NCBI GenBank assembly: GCA_036260105.1
Contig: DATAAN010000217.1
Span: 1-17,730, forward strand
Length of the DNA: 17,730 bases
Direction of reading: 5' to 3'
Source of the DNA: JAJCYE01 sp036260105
GTDB taxonomy: Bacteria; Actinomycetota; CADDZG01; JAHWKV01
The notes below the pieces were generated by a model. It was not told where the DNA came from and ran no database searches. It saw only the letters and a list, made by a program, of their open reading frames with translations. Shown piece after piece: positions 8,140 to 14,385 of the stretch; position 1 is the first letter of the stretch, and every line of letters starts with the position of its first letter. A program made the translations under genes and the position numbers.

Positions 8140-8568
8140 CTAGCTCTTCGGCGGGATTCCGAGCTCGCCGTGCTCGACCGCAATGCACATGTCCATCACA
8201 ACCGTCAGCCCTGCGGCGGAGGCGGTCGCCGCCGCCTCTTCGTTCTCGATCCCCAGCTGAAGCCAAAGCGCCCCTGCTCCTGCTTCCACCGCATCGGCGG
8301 CAACCTGCGGCGTGTGCTCAGCGCGCCGGAAGACGTCGACGATGTCCACCTTCTCCGGGATGTCCTGCACCCGCTCGTACGAGGGCTCGCCCTGGACCTC
8401 CGACTCCTGGGGATTGACGGGGTACACGCGATAGCCTGCCGACCTCAAGTAGCTGAAGATGCGGTGCGACGGCTTGTACGGCTTGTTCGAGGCGCCGACC
8501 ACGGCGATGGTACGTGCTTCGGTGAGAAGGCGGCGCACCTCGTCGCTGGCCGGGTTGGAGAAGGCCAC
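8140..8568 (-). CDS. CoA-binding (YccU-type) protein
   Basis: A 142-aa single-domain Rossmann protein of the CoA_binding_2 family (E. coli YccU-like), related to the nucleotide-binding domain of succinyl-CoA synthetase alpha. Visible motifs are TIAVVGASNKPYKPSHRIFSYL (GAS loop near residues 24-27), GYRVYPVNP, PEKVDIVDVFR, LWLQLGIENEEAA and the terminal VVMDMCIAVEHGEL, where the common family sequence is MDRC. Members bind CoA or nucleotides; the physiological role is not known. GTG 8568 begins 1 nt after the DUF192 stop, implying coupling; upstream in-frame residues belong to the DUF192 gene in another frame. Confidence 0.9.
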   Translation of the reverse strand: MAFSNPASDEVRRLLTEARTIAVVGASNKPYKPSHRIFSYLRSAGYRVYPVNPQESEVQGEPSYERVQDIPEKVDIVDVFRRAEHTPQVAADAVEAGAGALWLQLGIENEEAAATASAAGLTVVMDMCIAVEHGELGIPPKS

Positions 8569-8569
8569 G

Positions 8570-9073
8570 CTAGACCCCGCCCTCCGACGCCGTGAACTCC
8601 ACCGGGTCCCCGACCCGGATGCCCCTTTCGGCAAGGAGCCCCCCGTTCACCTCCACGGCGGCCAGGTGGTCTTCGGCGGGAGCGTAGGTCGGGCAGGGGT
8701 CGGCCTCGCAGGGCTGCATGGTCTGGATGTCGACGATTCGCATCTGGTCATTCCACCACGCGATGTCCAGCGGGATCAGCGTGTTCTTCATATAGAAGCC
8801 GTGACGGCCGGTCGAGGACCAGAGGAAGACGAGGCCGTAGTCGTCCGGCATCTCCTCGACGCCCATGAGACCCCGAGCCTGCGCCGGCGGCGTGTCGGCT
8901 ATCTGCACCTGCAGGCGCAGCGGGTTCCTCTCACCGAGCACCAGGGTTCCACCTCTCAAGCCCTCCACCACCTCGTTGCCGCCCGCCGGCGGACTCCGCT
9001 CCGCCCCGCAGGCGGCCAGGATGAGCAGTGCGAAGGCAAGGAGACATGCCGGAAGGCGATTGCGGAGTTTCAT
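8570..9073 (-). CDS. DUF192-family lipoprotein
   Basis: A 167-aa exported protein of the DUF192 family. The N-terminus MKLRN...LLAFALLILAAC is a lipoprotein signal with lipobox L19-A-A-C22, so the mature protein should be tethered outside the membrane. Family hallmarks follow: QARGLMGVEEMPDDYGLVFLW, then GFYMKNTLIPLDIAWW, the PCEADPCPTY cysteine pair, AAVEVNGGLL and a final IRVGDPV. DUF192 proteins form a small beta fold and often contain this MKNT(L/P)IPLD segment; function is not established. It is first in the leftward operon and divergent from the PH-domain gene. No clear Shine-Dalgarno precedes its ATG, so translation may be nearly leaderless. Confidence 0.92.
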   Translation of the reverse strand: MKLRNRLPACLLAFALLILAACGAERSPPAGGNEVVEGLRGGTLVLGERNPLRLQVQIADTPPAQARGLMGVEEMPDDYGLVFLWSSTGRHGFYMKNTLIPLDIAWWNDQMRIVDIQTMQPCEADPCPTYAPAEDHLAAVEVNGGLLAERGIRVGDPVEFTASEGGV

Positions 9074-9124
9074 TCGTGCGGATGTCTATCCTATGTCTGT
9101 AACCGCTGCAGTCCGGAGAGACCG
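9074..9124. promoter_or_regulatory. Divergent promoter region, DUF192 operon / PH-domain gene
   Basis: Only 51 nt separates two divergent start codons. On the minus strand TAGGAT (complement of 9088-9093) fits a -10 box that would give a very short leader for the DUF192 gene. No convincing -35 was found on either strand. GGAGAG at 9115-9120 is the Shine-Dalgarno of the rightward gene. Confidence 0.35.
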
Positions 9125-9697
9125 ATGCCGAAACCGCCCCGTCTTCGAGGCACCCAGCGATACCTCGCCGCAGGGGAGCGGATACTGCTGACCACCCGTC
9201 GCCACCCCGTGCTGCTGGTGAAGCCGGTGGCGAAGTGGATCGCCTCACTGCTTGCCGTAGGGCTTATCTCGTTCGTCCTGACCGAGGGCAGGCCGATTCC
9301 GATCCTGGACACCATAGTGCTCTGGCTTGCACTTGCGATGACGGCGTACACGGCGTACAAGGCGCTTGACTGGTGGAGGACGTTCTACGTCGTCACGGAC
9401 GAACGTGTTCTGCTGATGCGGGGAGTGTTCTCGGTCAACGTGTCGGCGGTGCGGCTGGCCCGGGTCACCGAAACCAGCTTCAACCGCACGCTCTGGGGCC
9501 GCTTGCTCGGCTACGGGGAGCTAAAGCTCGACACCCCGGGTGAGCAGCTCACGCTGGCGACGCTGGCCTACCTGCCGAGGGCGGCCGAGGTGTACCGGCT
9601 GGTCACCTCGTTGCTCCTGGGCGAGGACGAGGAGGAGCTTGAGCCTTACGACCCCGGCGAGGAGGTCACCGGCCCGCTGCCTCCGGTCGTTCGTTGA
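9125..9697 (+). CDS. Membrane protein with bacterial PH domain (bPH2/DUF304-like)
   Basis: A 190-aa membrane protein. The N-terminal basic segment (LTTRRHPVLLVKPVAKW) leads into two transmembrane helices (about 36-52 and 62-79), then a bPH2/DUF304-type pleckstrin-homology-like domain (about 83-150). The domain's signature is seen in WWRTFYVVTDERVLLMRGVFS, VRLARVTETSF and LLGYGELKLDTPG. The C-terminus is acidic (GEDEEELEPYDPGEE) and probably cytoplasmic. ATG 9125 has GGAGAG 4 nt upstream. Family members are common in Actinobacteria, and their role is unknown beyond membrane association. It shares a TTGA stop-start overlap with nadD, so the two are likely one transcript. Confidence 0.9.
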   Translation: MPKPPRLRGTQRYLAAGERILLTTRRHPVLLVKPVAKWIASLLAVGLISFVLTEGRPIPILDTIVLWLALAMTAYTAYKALDWWRTFYVVTDERVLLMRGVFSVNVSAVRLARVTETSFNRTLWGRLLGYGELKLDTPGEQLTLATLAYLPRAAEVYRLVTSLLLGEDEEELEPYDPGEEVTGPLPPVVR

Positions 9698-10317
9698 CGG
9701 GCGACGCCGGCCGCCCCCGCCGGATCGGGCTGATGGGCGGGACCTTCGATCCGATCCACCACGGGCACCTGCGATGCGCCGAGGAGGCGCGGGTGCAGTT
9801 CGGTCTCGACGAGGTGGTCTTCGTGCCCGCCGGAGACCCATGGCAGAAGACCGGAGTATCGCCGGCCGAGGACCGGTATCTGCTCACCATGCTGGCCACC
9901 GCCTCCAACCCGCACTTCTCGGTGAGCCGGCTGGAGATCGACCGGGGAGGGCCGACCTACACCGTCGATACCCTCCGGACGTTCCGGGCCTTCTACGACG
10001 GCTCGGCCGAGCTCTTCTTCATCACAGGTACGGACGCGGTGGCGGCGATCCTGTCCTGGAAGGATCCGGAGGAGACGCTCGACCTGGCCCACTTCATCGC
10101 CGCCAACCGGCCGGGGTACCAGATCAACGAGGAGCAGCAGAGTTTGTTCCGGGGGCGGGTGAGCGTCATGGAGATGCCCGCTCTGGAGATCTCCTCCCAG
10201 GAGATCCGCAGACGGGTGGGCCAGGGGCAGGCCATTCGTTACCTGGTGCCTGACGAGGTCGTGCGATACATCGCCGAACGGAGTTTGTACCGGTCTCACC
10301 AGGCGCCGTCGGGCTAG
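9694..10317 (+). CDS. nadD: Nicotinate-nucleotide adenylyltransferase
   Basis: Transfers AMP from ATP to nicotinate mononucleotide, giving deamido-NAD, in NAD biosynthesis. 207 aa. The nucleotidyltransferase motif GGTFDPIHHGH occupies 15-25 and the second motif ISSQEIR 166-172; FVPAGDPWQK and FFITGTDAV are also family features. The TTG at 9694 overlaps the upstream TGA by 4 nt; the first internal ATG (in IGLMGG) is too late, since it would remove the first strand. Followed 31 nt later by rsfS, the usual partner order. Confidence 0.95.
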   Translation: MTGDAGRPRRIGLMGGTFDPIHHGHLRCAEEARVQFGLDEVVFVPAGDPWQKTGVSPAEDRYLLTMLATASNPHFSVSRLEIDRGGPTYTVDTLRTFRAFYDGSAELFFITGTDAVAAILSWKDPEETLDLAHFIAANRPGYQINEEQQSLFRGRVSVMEMPALEISSQEIRRRVGQGQAIRYLVPDEVVRYIAERSLYRSHQAPSG

Positions 10318-10348
10318 ACTAGAGGTATCCGGCCAGTTCGAGAGGGTG

Positions 10349-10717
10349 ATGCCAATTCCGAAGGAATCCCGTTCCAAAGCGTTGATCGCGGCGGAAGCCG
10401 CCTCGGCCAAGAAGGCCGGCGACATCTTGATTTTGGAAGTGGAACCCCTGATCGGAATCACCGACTACTTCATCATCTGCTCAGGCAACACTGAGCGGCA
10501 GGTGAAGACCATCACCGACGAGGTGATGAAGAAGATGCTCGAGCGAGGGTTCAAGCCCTACCGGCGGGAAGGCGAGAAGGAGGCTCGGTGGGTCCTCCTC
10601 GACTACCTGGACATAGTTGTGCACGTCTTCCACGTCGAGGAGCGCGAGTTCTACGGCATCGAGCGGCTGTGGAGGGATGCGGCCACCGTGCCCTTCGAGG
10701 ACCGTAAGCTTGCCTAG
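10349..10717 (+). CDS. rsfS: Ribosomal silencing factor RsfS
   Basis: RsfS (Iojap/YbeB family) binds L14 on the 50S subunit and blocks subunit joining under starvation. 122 aa. Family segments are ITDYFIICSGNTERQVKTITDEV, WVLLDYLDIVVHVFHVEEREFYGIERLWRDA and a short tail. ATG 10349 has GAGAGG at 10340-10345; a GTG one codon upstream (10346) is an equally possible start. It sits after nadD, as in most bacteria, and with Obg, L21 and L27 makes this a ribosome-centred neighbourhood. Confidence 0.95.
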   Translation: MPIPKESRSKALIAAEAASAKKAGDILILEVEPLIGITDYFIICSGNTERQVKTITDEVMKKMLERGFKPYRREGEKEARWVLLDYLDIVVHVFHVEEREFYGIERLWRDAATVPFEDRKLA

Positions 10718-10740
10718 CATGCCGGCCCCCTCATTACGCC

Positions 10741-11265
10741 GTGTCTAGAGGCGGGCGCAGGCGCAAGGGCAAGCGGGGACGGCGAAGCCCCGAGGCCGCC
10801 GGCCAACGGTCCCAGGACGCCGAGGTCGAGCCGGGCGAGCGGGAACCTCAGCCCTCGAGGAGACGCAGTTCCTCCCGCAGTGTGGGAGGCCGAGAAGTGT
10901 CGGTTCTGGAAGAGATGAGCAGCCGGCCGGCTCGACTAAAGACGCTTCCTCCCGACGGCACGGTCCTCGAAGAGCTCATCGGCGCCCTGCAGAGCGAGTA
11001 CGGAGTGCCGACGACTCCTCAGGAGTACCGGCTGATCATCAAGACGCCGATTCCGGAGGAGCCGACCGACCCCTCCCTGGAGGTCAAAGCAGCCGCACCG
11101 GAGAGACCCCCGGTTGCCGGGGCGCCGCCCGCCGACGAAGAAGGTGGGATTGCCCCTGCCCGTGCGGCCCGGCGCCGCAGGCGCGGCCGCCGGCGCGGCG
11201 GAGCTGCAGATGCATCTGGCGTCGAGGCGGAGGGGCCGCCCGCCGCCGACCAAGCGGAGAGCTAG
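10741..11265 (+). CDS. Low-complexity basic/acidic protein of unknown function
   Basis: Not recognised. A 174-aa product from GTG 10741, 23 nt after rsfS. The N-terminus is strongly basic (SRGGRRRKGKRGRRS, then RRRSSSRS). A middle segment of about 55 residues looks folded (VSVLEEMSSRPARL, GTVLEELIGALQSEYGV, QEYRLIIKTPIPEEP). A second Arg block (AARRRRRGRRRGG, near 142-154) precedes an Ala/Pro/acidic tail. No signal peptide or TM. The two Arg-rich patches suggest RNA or nucleic-acid binding, as in disordered tails of ribosome-associated proteins; this is inference. Codon use looks genuine (mostly G/C in third positions). It is likely the last gene of the nadD-rsfS transcript. Confidence 0.7.
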   Translation: MSRGGRRRKGKRGRRSPEAAGQRSQDAEVEPGEREPQPSRRRSSSRSVGGREVSVLEEMSSRPARLKTLPPDGTVLEELIGALQSEYGVPTTPQEYRLIIKTPIPEEPTDPSLEVKAAAPERPPVAGAPPADEEGGIAPARAARRRRRGRRRGGAADASGVEAEGPPAADQAES

Positions 11266-11281
11266 CCGGCACATAGCCGGC
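11265..11281. terminator. Hairpin between convergent genes
   Basis: GCCGGC (11265-11270), loop ACATA, GCCGGC (11276-11281): a 6-bp GC stem filling the 19-nt gap between two converging genes. It lacks a U-tract on either strand, so it could be a weak bidirectional terminator. Short but well placed. Confidence 0.4.
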
Positions 11282-11284
11282 CGA

Positions 11285-13006
11285 CTAGTAGTCGTCTTCT
11301 TCGGATATGTCTCCGAGACTGCTGCGCAGCTTCGCCCGGAAGGCCGCGTTTCGTGCCTCCTCGGCAGTCCTTCCAGCCCTCCTCGGAGGCGGCGGCTTGA
11401 CGCCCGGCCGCGCTCGATCGGGCCGGAACGCAGGCGCCGGAGCGTTGTTGGTGTTCTGGCGCGCCACCGGCCTCGCCGGACGGGGCGCCGCCGGCGGGCG
11501 CGGAGGTTGAGCAGCGGGTCGGGGGGCCACCGCCGCGGGGCCGTTCGCGGAGGGCGCCCGGTTCGAAGAGCGGACGTTGCGCACCATCAGGTCGTCGAAG
11601 TCGGACGCAGGAATGTCGTCGCTCCGTGAGCGCTTGCGGCTCGCGCCCCGTTCCTCCTCTCGCCCGTAGGCATACCGGTAGTAGTAGCCCCCGTCCATCT
11701 CCCGGTCGACCCCGTTGATGGCCACGCCCAGGACCCGGACGTCGAGCCGCTCGAAGTTCTTGACGACGTCCAGTGCCTTGTGGGCGTGGGTCTGGCCCGC
11801 TCTCACCACGAGGATGACGCCGTCCGTCAACGGCGCAAGCACGGAGGCGTCGGTCACAGGCAGTGCCGGCGGGGTGTCGAGGATGACGATGTCAACCATG
11901 CTTGAGACGGTGTTCACGAGGTCCGCCATTCGCTCGCTTCCCAGCAGCTCCGAGGGATTCGGAGGCGTCGGCCCCGCCACGATGATCGACAGGTTTGGGA
12001 TGCGGGAGCGGCGAATGGCCTCGGAGAGGGAAGCCTGCCCGGACAGCACGTCGGAGAGGCCGGGTGACTCGGATCCTCCGAAGTACTTGGTCAGGACGGG
12101 TTTGCGCAGGTCGGTCTCGATCAGCAGGACGGTCGATCCCAGGGCCGCCATGCCGGCGGCCAGGTTGGTCGAGACTGTTGTCTTGCCGTCCCCGGCGAAC
12201 GGACTGGTGACCAGCACGCGGTTGATCGGCTTGTCGACCGAGAAGAACTGGATGTTGGTGCGCAGAATCCGGATGGCTTCCGCCTGCGGCGAGGTCGCAT
12301 CGGTCTCCATGAAGATCGACCGTTCCTTGCTGGCGGGGGAGAGCGGGATGGTCGCCACCACGGGGGTGGGGGCCAGGATCTTCTCCACGTCCTCCTTGTT
12401 ACGCAGGGTCGTGTCCAGCTGCTCCAGGAGGAAGGCCACGCCGACACCGAGCATCAGCCCGAGCAACCCGCCGATGATGCCGTTCTGCAGCGGCTTGGGG
12501 CTGACCGGCACCGTGGGGCGCAGGGCCGGCTCGAACACCGAGGCGGTGATCGGCGACCCTCCGCCGAACACGCCGCCTTCGTCTTTCACGAACGCATCGA
12601 CCATCTGGTTGACGTAGGTCTGAGCCCGCGCCGGACTGGGGTCCGTCACCGTCACCTCGATCAGCCGGGTGTCCGGCACGATCTTGGTCTCGGTCTTCTC
12701 GCTGAGCTCGGACGCCGTGACGGGAGCCTGCGTCCGCTGCACCACTATCTCGGCCAGTGGACGGCTCTTCAGCATCTCCGCGTAGGAGGTCACGTACTGC
12801 TGTGATGCGGTCAGCTCGGAGAGGAATGCCCCTGCCGCGTCATCCTGCTCCACCGTCCGCGGCCCGACGAAGACCTTCGCCGTAGCGGCGTACTGCGGCG
12901 TGATGCGGGCGGAGAAGACCAGCGCGGAAGCTGCGGCCACTGCCATACAGAGGACGATCAGCCACCGGCGCCCCCAGAGTATGCGCAGATAGTCACGAAG
13001 TTCCAA
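11285..13006 (-). CDS. Polysaccharide copolymerase / BY-kinase fusion (Wzz + tyrosine kinase)
   Basis: Controls exopolysaccharide or capsule chain length and export through a membrane copolymerase fused to a bacterial tyrosine kinase. 573 aa. A Wzz domain begins MELRDYLRILWGRRW, with TM1 about 16-32, an extracytoplasmic part about 33-172 and TM2 about 175-195. The kinase follows: Walker A AGDGKTT (K275), Walker A' LLIETD (294-299) and Walker B VDIVILD (D377). A tyrosine cluster (Y441-443, Y445, Y447) is the expected autophosphorylation site. The remaining ~125 residues form an unusual Pro/Ala/Arg-rich tail ending in SEEDDY. The TTG start at 13006 gives the canonical N-terminus. No glycosyltransferases or phosphatase lie in the window, so the cognate polysaccharide genes must be elsewhere or beyond the edge. 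Confidence 0.92.
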   Translation of the reverse strand: MELRDYLRILWGRRWLIVLCMAVAAASALVFSARITPQYAATAKVFVGPRTVEQDDAAGAFLSELTASQQYVTSYAEMLKSRPLAEIVVQRTQAPVTASELSEKTETKIVPDTRLIEVTVTDPSPARAQTYVNQMVDAFVKDEGGVFGGGSPITASVFEPALRPTVPVSPKPLQNGIIGGLLGLMLGVGVAFLLEQLDTTLRNKEDVEKILAPTPVVATIPLSPASKERSIFMETDATSPQAEAIRILRTNIQFFSVDKPINRVLVTSPFAGDGKTTVSTNLAAGMAALGSTVLLIETDLRKPVLTKYFGGSESPGLSDVLSGQASLSEAIRRSRIPNLSIIVAGPTPPNPSELLGSERMADLVNTVSSMVDIVILDTPPALPVTDASVLAPLTDGVILVVRAGQTHAHKALDVVKNFERLDVRVLGVAINGVDREMDGGYYYRYAYGREEERGASRKRSRSDDIPASDFDDLMVRNVRSSNRAPSANGPAAVAPRPAAQPPRPPAAPRPARPVARQNTNNAPAPAFRPDRARPGVKPPPPRRAGRTAEEARNAAFRAKLRSSLGDISEEDDY

Positions 13007-13043
13007 GGTCCTACGCCCTTTCGCTGCAGGAGTGCTTCGGGGG

Positions 13044-13065
13044 CGTTCGAAGCCGTTCGATTATA
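13044..13065 (-). promoter_or_regulatory. Candidate promoter and direct repeat upstream of BY-kinase
   Basis: On the minus strand a perfect TATAAT (complement of 13060-13065) lies 54 nt before the kinase start codon and stands out in this GC-rich DNA. The only -35-like hexamer, TTGAGG (complement of 13087-13092), is 21 nt away, so the -35 is weak. Immediately downstream, CGTTCGA occurs twice on the plus strand (13044-13050 and 13054-13060) with a 10-bp period, one helical turn, and could be a regulator site overlapping the initiation region. Confidence 0.45.
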
Positions 13066-13104
13066 TCTGCGTCGTTAGCGCCCGGACCTCAACCGCTTTG
13101 GCGT

Positions 13105-13899
13105 TTATGCAGAACGGAGTGAGCCCTCGAACCGGTCCCGGCGCCTGCCGGCGCTGAGGAGGACCGAACCCAGCAGGATGGTGGCGATGGCGGCTGCCAG
13201 AAGCGGCAGGGCGTCGACACCGGTGCGGGCGAGGACCTTCGTCACCGGCTTGGTGACGGGGGTCTGCTCGATCTTCTTGGCAGCTCCGGTTGCCGTAGCG
13301 ATGGACTCGCACCTGGCGGAGTTGTTGTTGTTGATATTGATGTCTCCGCTGGTCTGGGCGATCTGGTATTGGCCGCTGTCGGCTGCGGTGGCGTTGCTGG
13401 TGCAGCTGACGCGGTTGTCGTTGTTGATGATCACGTTGCCGCCTGTGACGTCGTCGTCGTCGTCATCGTCGTCGTCGATGTCCACGACCCGGATGCGTGC
13501 GGTCAGGATGCGCAGCGTGTTGGTCTGGGCGATCGTCATCTGGCTGCCCGCCGAGGCGACGAAGTGCAGCGTGACGGTCACGGGGCTGTTGGGAGCGAAC
13601 CCACCACCGGCGACCGCAATGGTCTGGCCGGGGACGACGACGTTGCGGGAGACGTTCAGGCTTCCCGTGCTCGTCGGCGGATAGGGAGTAGCCTGCGGCC
13701 CCACACCGGTAGCCCTCAGGTCATAGATCCCGGGGGGCGTGTTGGAGGGAATGGTGACCGTCCCCGAGAACACGCCCTGAGAGTTTGCGGTGAAAGTGCC
13801 GAGCACTGTCTGCGCGATGGCCGGAATAGCGAGGAACACAGCCCCGCAAACCATGAGCGCCATGACAGCCAGGCCGCTTCGCTTCCAAGTGGGCTGCAT
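13105..13899 (-). CDS. Secreted wall-anchored protein with LAxTG sorting signal and poly-Asp run
   Basis: 264 aa, starting at ATG 13899 with GGGGAG just upstream. The signal peptide (about 1-29, cleavage near AIA-Q) is followed by Ig-like surface-repeat segments, FTANSQGVFSGTVTIPSNTP (36-55) and VPGQTIAVAGGGFAPNSPVTV (89-109). Then come a run of nine Asp (D142-D150) and two ~30-residue tandem units (G154-T183 and G185-T213), each with an Asn run, one Cys (C166, C197) and an I-A/E-Q-T end. The C-terminus is a sorting signal: LARTG (223-227), hydrophobic helix, then GRRRDR. LAxTG is the motif favoured by class E sortases of Actinobacteria. No sortase is in the window. Probably a wall-displayed adhesin-like or structural protein; ligand unknown. 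Confidence 0.85.
   Translation of the reverse strand: MQPTWKRSGLAVMALMVCGAVFLAIPAIAQTVLGTFTANSQGVFSGTVTIPSNTPPGIYDLRATGVGPQATPYPPTSTGSLNVSRNVVVPGQTIAVAGGGFAPNSPVTVTLHFVASAGSQMTIAQTNTLRILTARIRVVDIDDDDDDDDDVTGGNVIINNDNRVSCTSNATAADSGQYQIAQTSGDININNNNSARCESIATATGAAKKIEQTPVTKPVTKVLARTGVDALPLLAAAIATILLGSVLLSAGRRRDRFEGSLRSA
13450..13476 (-). repeat. Trinucleotide tract coding nine Asp
   Basis: GTC-rich triplet tract on the plus strand (GAC/GAT codons on the coding strand), with one ATC among nine triplets. It encodes D142-D150 of the wall-anchored protein. Such tracts can vary in length between strains by slippage. Confidence 0.8.
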
Positions 13900-14385
13900 C
13901 TGCTCCCCTTCCGTCTTCAATGTTGAGAGATGTCTATTTACATATGTGAGTTGCCCGGACCCCATTAGGGCCCAGGCGGAGTGGCCGGAGCCACCGACAC
14001 GAAGCATACTCCTGACGACCGGCCGGAGTCCAAGCATCTGGAAGCCCTAATTAGGCAGATTTTTCAACCATTTCGACCCTCGGAGGGACGGATAGTGGCC
14101 GACAAATCGCTAAGGGTGACCGAACCGGTCGGCGGAGCATTCGAGGGCGGGTCGAAGCGGCTCGAGGCTGAGCGCGAGAAACTTAAGTTTGGACCGAACA
14201 GGAATGACACCGGACGGGCCAAACAACTGTGATAGAAAGAGCCCACGAATAGGAAGGTTCGGGCCGGGAAGTTTGGGTACTTCTTCGACCGATGCATTAC
14301 TGATTGAATATGGCCACGCAAGGTGAAAGGATTACGCCACCACTTTGCGCTCTTTGTATTTGCTTTTCGGGGAGGTAGAAACGAA
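13900..14385. promoter_or_regulatory. Divergent intergenic region of two acidic surface-protein genes
   Basis: 486 nt, the largest gene-poor stretch, and more AT-rich than its surroundings. It holds perfect palindromes CCTAATTAGG (14046-14055), AAACTTAAGTTT (14179-14190) and CCCTC-G-GAGGG (14077-14087), a hairpin GAAGT...ACTTC (14268-14283), and an 8-bp direct repeat GGCCGGAG (13983, 14021). An AT-rich patch (13930-13948, with TAAATA/TATGTA on the minus strand) may hold the leftward promoter. Rightward, TTCGAC-N17-AATATG (about 14284-14312) is a weak promoter candidate. An 83-codon GTG ORF (13981-14232, +) is open but lacks a good Shine-Dalgarno and has mixed third positions, so I do not call it a gene. 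Confidence 0.5.
14179..14190. promoter_or_regulatory. 12-bp perfect palindrome, candidate operator
   Basis: AAACTTAAGTTT is fully self-complementary and lies about 195 nt before the rightward gene and 280 nt before the leftward one. AT-rich perfect palindromes are rare in this GC-rich window. It could be a dimeric regulator site; no family is assigned. Confidence 0.3.

Noticed and set aside
14281..14345. Possible c-di-GMP riboswitch (ACGCAAGGTGAAAGG segment)
   Set aside because: Only a short resemblance; the paired stems and tetraloop-receptor layout of GEMM RNAs could not be drawn.
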